Of a stretch of 6,435 nt of DNA, positions 1-3,908 are shown in pieces (the stretch's first letter is position 1; each line of letters opens with the position of its first letter). Below the pieces are notes generated by a model that was not told where the DNA came from, did no database searches, and saw nothing but the letters and a program-made list of their open reading frames with translations. The stretch is from Actinomycetota bacterium (lineage in GTDB: Bacteria; Actinomycetota; Actinomycetes; Actinomycetales; Angustibacteraceae): the NCBI GenBank assembly GCA_014377795.1, contig JACMOY010000134.1, forward strand, positions 1 through 6,435. The letters run 5' to 3'. The position numbers and the translations under genes are program-made.

Positions 1-1670
1 AAGGCCTTGGCGATGGCGTCGACCTCGCCGGGCGGCAGCCCCAGCGCGGCCCCCACGTCGCGCACCGCGTGGCGCACCCGGTAGGTGTCCATCATCGACA
101 CGCAGGTGACCCGGTCACCCCCGAAGCGCTCGAGCACCTGCTGGTAGACCTCGGTGCGGCGGGCGGACTCGACGTCCAGGTCGATGTCGGGCAGCTGGGC
201 GCGCAGCGGTGAGCAGAACCGCTCCATCAGCAGCCCGTGCTCGAGCGGCTCGATCCCGCTGATGCCCAGCAGGTGGTTGACCAGGCTGCCCGCACCGGAC
301 CCGCGCGCCGCCACCCGCACCCCCATCTCGCGCACCAGGTCGCACACGGCGGCGACGGTGAGGAAGTACGTCGGGTAGCCGAGGTGGTCGATGACGTCGA
401 GCTCGTCGTCCAGCCGCCGCTGCACCCGGGTCAGCATCGCGTTGCTCACCCCGGGGTAGCGGGTGGGGACGGCAGCCAGCGCCCGCTCGCGCAGCACCGC
501 CCCCGGGCGCTGGTCGGGTCGCAGCCCCAGGACGCCGGGCTCGGGCAGGTGGACCGACCCGATACCCAGGTCGGTGCGCGGGTCGAGCACGCAGCGCGCG
601 GCCAGCGCCGCGGTGTCGTCGAGCAGCCGACGGGCCTGCTCACGCGCCAGGTGGCTGCCACCGCCGAGGGTGGCGGCGACCTCGGCAGCGGTGCGGGCCA
701 TGCTCGCGCCATCGGCCAGGTGCCCCTGGGCGGTGACCCGGTCGAGGTGGCGGGTGTCGAGGGCGACCAGGCGCCGGGCGGCGTCGAGGACGTCGACGGT
801 GGCCGCGCCGGAGGGGTCGGCGTGGCGCACCGCGTTGGTGAGCACCGCCGGCACACCGGCCTCACGGGCCAGGGCGAGCATCCGGCCGGCGTGGTCGGTG
901 CTGAGCGGCCCGCGCGGCGGGCCGTGGTGGCAGACGACCTCGATCGCGAGCGAGCCCGCGGGCAGCGCGTCGCGCCAGCGCGCCAGCACGGCATGAGCCA
1001 GGTCGGGACGGCGGGCCAGCACCGCCCGCCCGACCTCGCTGCCCGGGCCGAGCAGGACGACCAGCGCCGCCTCACCCTCGGAGCCTGCGGTGCCCCCGGC
1101 GAGCGGCCCTCCGGTGAGCGGCCCCCCGGTGAGCGGTGCCCCGGTGGCCGGCCGGTCGACGGCGTGCTCGGCGACCAGGGCCAGGTCGGCGACCGGGGTG
1201 CCCCGGGCGCCGCCCAGGTGGGTGCTGGCCAGGTGGGCCGCGGAGACCAGCCGGCACAGCTGGGCCCACCCGCGGCCGGACCCGGTCGTGCGCACCGAGG
1301 AGCCGGCCAGCGCCAGCACCGTCACCCGCGGTCGTCGCTGGTCGACGACCGCACCCCCCCGCGCGGGGGTGCGACGCCCTGACACCGAGCCCGACCCCGT
1401 GGCGACCATCGGGTCGGCCCAGCCGGGCAGCCCCGCGGCCAGCCCGGTGGGCGCGGTCGCGAGGTCGACACCCAGCAGCGGGGCGATACCGGCCTGCTGG
1501 GCGGCCAGCGCGAACTTCACCGCGCCGTACAGACCGTCGCGGTCGGTGAGGGCCAGCGCGCCCATGCCGTGGTCGACGGCCCGCTGCACCAGGTCGCGGG
1601 GGTGGCTGGCGCCGTACTGCAGGGAGTAACCCGATGCCACGTGCAGGTGGACGAAGGGGTCGGTGCTCAT
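1..1670 (-). CDS. dnaE2: Error-prone DNA polymerase III alpha subunit DnaE2 (ImuC), N-terminal 556 residues; 3' end outside window
   Basis: C-family polymerase for damage-induced translesion synthesis, acting with ImuB and the beta clamp in the cytoplasm. Seen: the reading frame stays open from ATG 1670 to the window edge. An N-terminal PHP domain begins HLHVASGYS (residues 8-16), followed by TDRDGLYG (42-49). The polymerase palm has RGSGAGSLVN (about 456-465) and PDIDLDVE (494-501); by family knowledge the two Asp of PDID (495, 497) are metal-binding catalytic residues. The third catalytic Asp and the C-terminal half should lie beyond position 1, because the family is about 1,050-1,150 residues long. 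The early FVHLHVASGYSLxYGAS start and the operon partners favour DnaE2 over the replicative DnaE1. The ATG start places FVHLH at residue 6, as expected, though the Shine-Dalgarno is weak. It lies 25 bp after the HEPN stop. Unusual: Gly/Pro/Ala-rich inserts at about residues 72-110 and 175-195, the latter made by a tandem repeat. The left edge truncation is due to the window. Confidence 0.95.
   Translation of the reverse strand, partial: MSTDPFVHLHVASGYSLQYGASHPRDLVQRAVDHGMGALALTDRDGLYGAVKFALAAQQAGIAPLLGVDLATAPTGLAAGLPGWADPMVATGSGSVSGRRTPARGGAVVDQRRPRVTVLALAGSSVRTTGSGRGWAQLCRLVSAAHLASTHLGGARGTPVADLALVAEHAVDRPATGAPLTGGPLTGGPLAGGTAGSEGEAALVVLLGPGSEVGRAVLARRPDLAHAVLARWRDALPAGSLAIEVVCHHGPPRGPLSTDHAGRMLALAREAGVPAVLTNAVRHADPSGAATVDVLDAARRLVALDTRHLDRVTAQGHLADGASMARTAAEVAATLGGGSHLAREQARRLLDDTAALAARCVLDPRTDLGIGSVHLPEPGVLGLRPDQRPGAVLRERALAAVPTRYPGVSNAMLTRVQRRLDDELDVIDHLGYPTYFLTVAAVCDLVREMGVRVAARGSGAGSLVNHLLGISGIEPLEHGLLMERFCSPLRAQLPDIDLDVESARRTEVYQQVLERFGGDRVTCVSMMDTYRVRHAVRDVGAALGLPPGEVDAIAKA
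1096..1140. repeat. In-frame 15-bp tandem repeat (3 units) inside dnaE2
   Basis: Three consecutive near-identical 15-bp units start at 1096, 1111 and 1126 (plus-strand form CCGGYGAGCGGCCCY with small changes), and a partial fourth starts at 1141. Because 15 is a multiple of three they stay in frame and encode a repeating P-L-T/A-G-G segment at about residues 177-192 of DnaE2, in the variable region after the PHP core. It probably arose by slippage and forms a flexible linker. Confidence 0.8.
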
Positions 1671-1695
1671 CGAGGGCTCATCGGGTGGCTCACTG

Positions 1696-2124
1696 TCAGG
1701 TCGGGAGCGGGAGGGCGCCGGTGGACGGCACGGGGTGCGGCACCCCGATGGTCGACTCGACGATGCGCAGGAAGGTCTCGGCGTCACGCAGCAGGTCGTC
1801 GGCCTCGCGGCGGCCCACGACGTCGTCACGGCCGGCCTCGACCGCCGCCCGACGGGGGGCGCCGGCGTCGAAGAAGGTGGCCCACTCGCCCAGCTCGGGG
1901 GCCACGCTGGGCAGCACCTCCCACACGCTGCGTGGCCGACCGCGACGGGTGGGCCGCCCCCGGACCGCCAGCACGGCGGCCGCGGCGCGCAGCGCGGCCA
2001 GGTGCGCGGCGACGTACCGCTCACCGGGGACGCCGGCGGTGAGCGCCTCGACCAGGCTGTCGTGGGCGCGGTCGACCAGCTCGAGGCTGCTGGCGGTCAG
2101 GGGTGGGTGGGTGATCGTGGTCAT
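1696..2124 (-). CDS. SAV_6107-family HEPN domain protein (142 aa)
   Basis: Small all-helical protein, recognised from the family-like stretches RYVAAHLAALRAAAAVL (residues 36-52), RPRSVWEVLPSVAPELGEWA (63-82) and READDLLRDAETFL (106-119). HEPN proteins are often RNases or nucleotide-binding partners in toxin-antitoxin and defence systems. The R36-x4-H41 pair fits the HEPN R-x4-6-H catalytic signature, but its early position in the chain leaves RNase activity unproven. Function in this family is unknown to me. Start: ATG 2124, with GGAG 5 nt upstream, inside a set of repeated ATG/GGAG units. It lies between the DUF6504 gene (93-bp gap) and dnaE2 (25-bp gap) on one strand, so it should be co-transcribed and damage-induced. 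From general knowledge this family is often encoded near the DNA polymerase IV gene in other actinobacteria, so a link with translesion polymerases is plausible. The Pro-rich tail after residue 128 looks disordered. No membrane segment is seen. Confidence 0.85.
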   Translation of the reverse strand: MTTITHPPLTASSLELVDRAHDSLVEALTAGVPGERYVAAHLAALRAAAAVLAVRGRPTRRGRPRSVWEVLPSVAPELGEWATFFDAGAPRRAAVEAGRDDVVGRREADDLLRDAETFLRIVESTIGVPHPVPSTGALPLPT

Positions 2125-2195
2125 GGTCGCTCCGGGGTCATCGTCGCTCCGTGGTCATGGGGTTGTTGCGTGGTCATGGGGTTCTGCGTGGTCGA
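2125..2195 (-). repeat. Four degenerate 17-19 bp repeats, three carrying ATG and two carrying GGAG, before the HEPN gene
   Basis: Read on the minus strand, the gap before the HEPN gene consists of four related units: 2195-2178 (18 bp, starts TCGACCACG), 2177-2159 (19 bp, ATGACCACG), 2158-2142 (17 bp, ATGACCACGGAGCGACG) and 2141-2125 (17 bp, ATGACCCCGGAGCGACC). The true start at 2124 again reads ATGACCACG. The last two units each contain GGAG, so a start codon plus ribosome binding site has been duplicated. Unit lengths break the frame, so only ATG 2124 opens the long gene. The upstream ATGs give mini-ORFs whose TGA overlaps a following ATG. Confidence 0.8.
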
Positions 2196-2217
2196 GGGGG
2201 TCCGCGCGGGGTGGGGG

Positions 2218-2613
2218 TCAGTCGGCGACGCGGGCGAGGTGCCAGGTGTCGCCACCCTGGGTGTGCACCAGGTCGTAGACCCCCACCGGGCTGGAGCGGC
2301 CGGCCGCCGCCTCGACCCGCCAGACCTGGCACTCGCCGGCCACGGTCGTGCCGGTGGCTTTCGAAGTGCCGGTGGCTCCCGAAGTCCCGGTGGCAGCCGA
2401 CACATCGGTGCCGCCCCCAGGTTCGTCGGCCCGCAGCCCCAGCAGCGCGGTCGCCGCCGGGTCGCGCCACCAGGCGCGTCGCTCGTGCCAGCGGGCCAGG
2501 ACGGCCCGCACCACGTAGAGCCGGCCCCGCCACACGAACGCGTCGGGTGTCGTCTCACCCGGCTCGTCCGCCACTGCCCGCACGTCGACCGGGTCGTCGT
2601 ACCGTCGCACCAT
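2218..2613 (-). CDS. DUF6504 family protein (131 aa), mutagenesis-cassette associated
   Basis: Small soluble protein of unknown biochemical role. Family recognised from RRYDDPVDV at the N-terminus, FVWRGRLYVVRAVLARW (residues 26-42), WWRD (48-51), VWRVEAAAGR (97-106), GVYDL (111-115) and WHLARV (124-129). These proteins are usually encoded between imuB and dnaE2 in actinobacteria, which supports a role around the translesion complex; that role is inference. Start: ATG 2613 is preferred over an in-frame ATG at 2637 because GGAGG (2620-2624) lies 6 nt before it and the family begins near RRYDDP. It is the first gene after the LexA-box promoter, about 225 nt downstream of the predicted transcription start. 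The segment at about residues 58-95 is a low-complexity Gly/Thr/Ala insert with three A-T-G-T units, longer than I would expect for the family. The hydrophobic and Trp-rich pattern suggests a small beta-rich fold. No membrane segment or signal peptide. Confidence 0.85.
   Translation of the reverse strand: MVRRYDDPVDVRAVADEPGETTPDAFVWRGRLYVVRAVLARWHERRAWWRDPAATALLGLRADEPGGGTDVSAATGTSGATGTSKATGTTVAGECQVWRVEAAAGRSSPVGVYDLVHTQGGDTWHLARVAD
2351..2400. repeat. In-frame 18-bp tandem repeat inside the DUF6504 gene
   Basis: Plus-strand units starting CCGGTGGC occur at 2351, 2369 and 2387, an exact 18-bp period, and the first two units match at most positions. On the coding strand they give the protein repeat A-T-G-T-S-x (about residues 73-90). 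The repeat keeps the frame and sits in the linker between the two conserved halves of the protein. Confidence 0.8.
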
Positions 2614-2619
2614 CACGCA

Positions 2620-2624
2620 CCTCC
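2620..2624 (-). promoter_or_regulatory. Ribosome binding site deciding the DUF6504 start
   Basis: Minus-strand GGAGG, 6 nt before ATG 2613. It favours this start over the in-frame ATG at 2637, which would add eight residues and has no comparable site. Confidence 0.75.
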
Positions 2625-2710
2625 GCCACTCACGCACCGACTCAAGGAAAGGTCGGTCTGCCGAGGGGGAAGGCGGGGCAGCACCGGGTGGGGCGACCCG
2701 GGCGACGGCT

Positions 2711-2800
2711 TCCCCACCGCCGCCCGGGTCGACCGGTCACGGACCTGCAGCAGGCCGGGGTCGAGGCGGCCCGCTGCAGGTCTCTCGACGCCGGTGGGGA
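2711..2800 (-). promoter_or_regulatory. Nested stem-loop in the leader of the SOS operon
   Basis: The core hairpin pairs 2742-2751 with 2773-2782 (10 bp, arms GACCTGCAGC and GCTGCAGGTC). After one A/C mismatch it continues as 2753-2757 with 2767-2771 (5 bp), closing a 9-nt loop. An outer 9-bp stem pairs 2711-2719 (TCCCCACCG) with 2792-2800. The structure lies between the LexA promoter and the DUF6504 gene, in the predicted roughly 225-nt untranslated leader. There is no U-run after it, so a classical terminator is not obvious. It could attenuate, stabilise or control translation of the operon mRNA, or terminate read-through from the monooxygenase-like gene upstream. Pairing is seen in the sequence; the role is inference. 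No credible gene is seen in 2614-2818. Confidence 0.6.
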
Positions 2801-2818
2801 GACCGGCTCGAGGTCGTC

Positions 2819-2838
2819 GTTCGAACAGGTGTTCGAAC
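2819..2838. promoter_or_regulatory. LexA operator (SOS box), perfect palindrome
   Basis: The core TCGAAC-AGGT-GTTCGA at 2821-2836 matches the mycobacterial/actinobacterial LexA consensus TCGAAC-N4-GTTCGA without mismatch. The symmetry extends to 8-bp arms (GTTCGAAC both sides, 2819-2838). On the minus strand it lies just downstream of the -10 hexamer, over the predicted transcription start, so bound LexA would block initiation. The only gene set it can sensibly control is DUF6504-HEPN-dnaE2. Confidence 0.93.
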
Positions 2839-2846
2839 TACGAAGG

Positions 2847-2877
2847 AATCTACACCCGCCCTCCGACAGCGCGTCAA
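2847..2877 (-). promoter_or_regulatory. Damage-inducible promoter with -10, PafBC/RecA-NDp-like motif and -35-like hexamer
   Basis: Minus-strand elements: TTGACG at 2877-2872 (-35 like, but 19 bp from the -10), CTGTCGGAG at 2869-2861, an 8-nt gap, and TAGATT at 2852-2847 (-10, TANNNT). CTGTCGGAG matches 7 of 9 positions of the RecA-NDp/PafBC motif TTGTCRGTG, with the defining N8 spacing to TANNNT. Transcription should begin near 2840, at the edge of the LexA box. The -35-like hexamer starts 3 bp after the stop codon of the monooxygenase-like gene. Confidence 0.7.
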
Positions 2878-2880
2878 CAC

Positions 2881-3240
2881 CTACCGGTCGTGATCCTCGC
2901 CAGGCCCGTAGTCACGCTCGACCACGGCCACCCGCACCCGGTAGTCGGCGTACCAGGCCTCGCGCCCGCGCCGCTGGGCGACCAGGTGGGCCGCGACCTG
3001 CTTCCACGCCGCGGCGTCCTCGCGGGTGGCCCAGTACGAGACCGTGATCCCCACGATCCCGGGCCCGCGCCCGACCGGCTCTCGCACGGACTCGACGCCG
3101 AGGAACCCGGGCTGCTGCGCCGCCAGCTGGTCCATCGCCACGCTCATCGCGGCGTACCCGTGGTCGCCGGGGGTGCGCACCGAGGTGAAGACGACCGCGA
3201 CGTACGGCGGCCGCGGCGTGGACGCGATCGGGTCGGGCAC
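2881..3240 (-). CDS. Antibiotic biosynthesis monooxygenase (ABM) fold protein, 119 aa
   Basis: Small ferredoxin-like alpha+beta protein of the dimeric alpha/beta-barrel superfamily. Recognised from the order YVAVVFTSVRT (residues 13-23, first strand), MDQLAAQQPGFLGVESVRE (36-54, helix then strand), GIVGITVSYWATREDAAAWKQVAAH (61-85) and GREAWYADYRVRVAVVERDY (92-111). This order is typical of the group that includes ABM enzymes and heme-degrading relatives; the substrate cannot be read from sequence. The GTG at 3240 is chosen because it gives a normal-length protein without overlapping the divergent gene. No clear Shine-Dalgarno precedes it. An upstream in-frame GTG at 3309 would overlap the neighbouring coding sequence. 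The start lies 45 bp from the divergent YbaK-type gene. The stop (TAG) is directly behind the SOS promoter, so read-through into the operon is possible. Confidence 0.8.
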   Translation of the reverse strand: MPDPIASTPRPPYVAVVFTSVRTPGDHGYAAMSVAMDQLAAQQPGFLGVESVREPVGRGPGIVGITVSYWATREDAAAWKQVAAHLVAQRRGREAWYADYRVRVAVVERDYGPGEDHDR

Positions 3241-3285
3241 GCGAGAAAGCGTGCCACGGGCGTCCGGCGGTGTCAGGGTGACGCC

Positions 3286-3816
3286 ATGGCTGCTGACCCC
3301 GCCGAGCACCCGGCCGTCCGACGCGTCACGACGGCCCTGACCGCCCTCGGGGCCACCGGGCGGGTGCGGGTGCTGGACGACGCGGCGCGCACCGCCGTCC
3401 AGGCCGCGGCCGCGCTGGGGGTCGAGGTCGGGCAGATCGCCAGCTCGCTGGTGTTTCTGACCGTGCCCGCGGGCGGTCCACCCGGCGAAGGTCGCCACCT
3501 GCGCTCCCCCGACGCCGAGCCCCTGCTGGTGCTGACCTCCGGCGCCCACCGGGTCGACGTGACGAAGGTCGCCGCCCTGCTCGGGCTGGCCGGGCTGGCC
3601 CGCCCGGACGCCGACGTCGTGCGCGCCGCGACCGGGTTCGCGATCGGCGGTGTCGCCCCCGTCGCCCACCCGGCGCCGCTGCGGACGCTGGTCGACGTCG
3701 CGCTGTCGCGGTACGACGTGGTGTGGGCTGCCGCGGGGCACCCGCACGTGGTGTTCCCGACCAGCTACGACGAGCTGATCCGGATCACCGGCGGCCGGCC
3801 GGCCGAGGTGGGCTGA
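3286..3816 (+). CDS. YbaK/EbsC-family aminoacyl-tRNA deacylase (176 aa)
   Basis: Predicted trans-editing hydrolase that removes wrongly attached amino acids from tRNA (YbaK relatives act on Cys-tRNA(Pro)); it acts in the cytoplasm. Seen: the single-domain YbaK/prolyl-tRNA editing fold, with LVLTSGAHRVDVTKV at residues 81-95 (K94 aligns with the conserved catalytic-site lysine), GFAIGGVAPVAH (117-128) and AGHPHVVFPTSYDELIRITGG (150-170), a C-terminal signature of the family. Length is normal. ATG 3286 is preceded by AGGG about 7 nt upstream, and the N-terminus reaches the usual distance before the domain. It is divergent from the ABM-fold gene with 45 bp between starts, so any promoters must overlap. 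A GC-rich inverted repeat starts at its stop codon. Exact amino-acid specificity (Pro, Ala, Cys or other) is not resolved. Confidence 0.9.
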   Translation: MAADPAEHPAVRRVTTALTALGATGRVRVLDDAARTAVQAAAALGVEVGQIASSLVFLTVPAGGPPGEGRHLRSPDAEPLLVLTSGAHRVDVTKVAALLGLAGLARPDADVVRAATGFAIGGVAPVAHPAPLRTLVDVALSRYDVVWAAAGHPHVVFPTSYDELIRITGGRPAEVG

Positions 3817-3838
3817 ACCCCCGGGCGGGGCGGGGGTT
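3816..3838 (+). terminator. GC-rich hairpin after the YbaK-type gene
   Basis: An 8-bp perfect inverted repeat, AACCCCCG (3816-3823) and CGGGGGTT (3831-3838), with a 7-nt loop, overlaps the last base of the stop codon. There is no T-tract, so it is only a candidate actinobacterial-type terminator. A second inverted repeat, TCAGGCG (3841-3847) with CGCCTGA (3887-3893), brackets the rest of the gap before the oxidoreductase gene and could be an operator. Confidence 0.4.
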
Positions 3839-3897
3839 GGTCAGGCGAGTCGTCGCGTCTGCGCATAAGGTCGCGATCGACGTACCCGCCTGATCGT

Positions 3898-3902
3898 GGA
3901 GG
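3898..3902 (+). promoter_or_regulatory. Ribosome binding site deciding the TTG start of the oxidoreductase
   Basis: GGAGG, 6 nt before TTG 3909. No in-frame ATG or GTG with comparable support lies near, and the predicted N-terminus (LNTDAP...) leads straight into the conserved region, so TTG is the best start. Confidence 0.75.
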
Positions 3903-3908
3903 TTCCCC

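Noticed and set aside
237..1382. Long plus-strand open frame opposite dnaE2
   Set aside because: Low-complexity Arg/Gly/Ala/Pro translation with no family signature. It is the antisense shadow of a clear DnaE2 frame, as expected in very GC-rich DNA.
2125..2195. Short repeats considered as a CRISPR-like array
   Set aside because: Units are contiguous 17-19 bp copies with no unique spacers, which fits tandem duplication and not CRISPR.
2642..2740. 32-residue minus-strand ORF (GTG start) in the leader of the SOS operon, as a possible leader peptide
   Set aside because: Arg/Pro-rich, with only a weak AGG before the GTG, and it overlaps the hairpin arm. Nothing beyond an open frame supports it.
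1663..3285. Open frame extending far upstream of the YbaK-type gene on the plus strand
   Set aside because: The translation before 3286 is not protein-like and crosses three minus-strand genes and the SOS promoter. Only the part from ATG 3286 matches the family.
3241..3285. Divergent promoter pair between the ABM-fold and YbaK-type genes
   Set aside because: The 45-bp gap must hold or adjoin promoters, but I see no recognisable -10/-35 or operator in it.
3241..3747. N-terminal extension of the ABM-fold gene on the minus strand
   Set aside because: It would run antisense through the YbaK-type gene; the added sequence is unlike any domain, and the family length is met from GTG 3240.
3866..3871. 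TAAGGT as a -10 box for the oxidoreductase gene
   Set aside because: It fits TANNNT about 40 bp before the start, but no -35-like hexamer lies at 16-19 bp, so I do not call a promoter.
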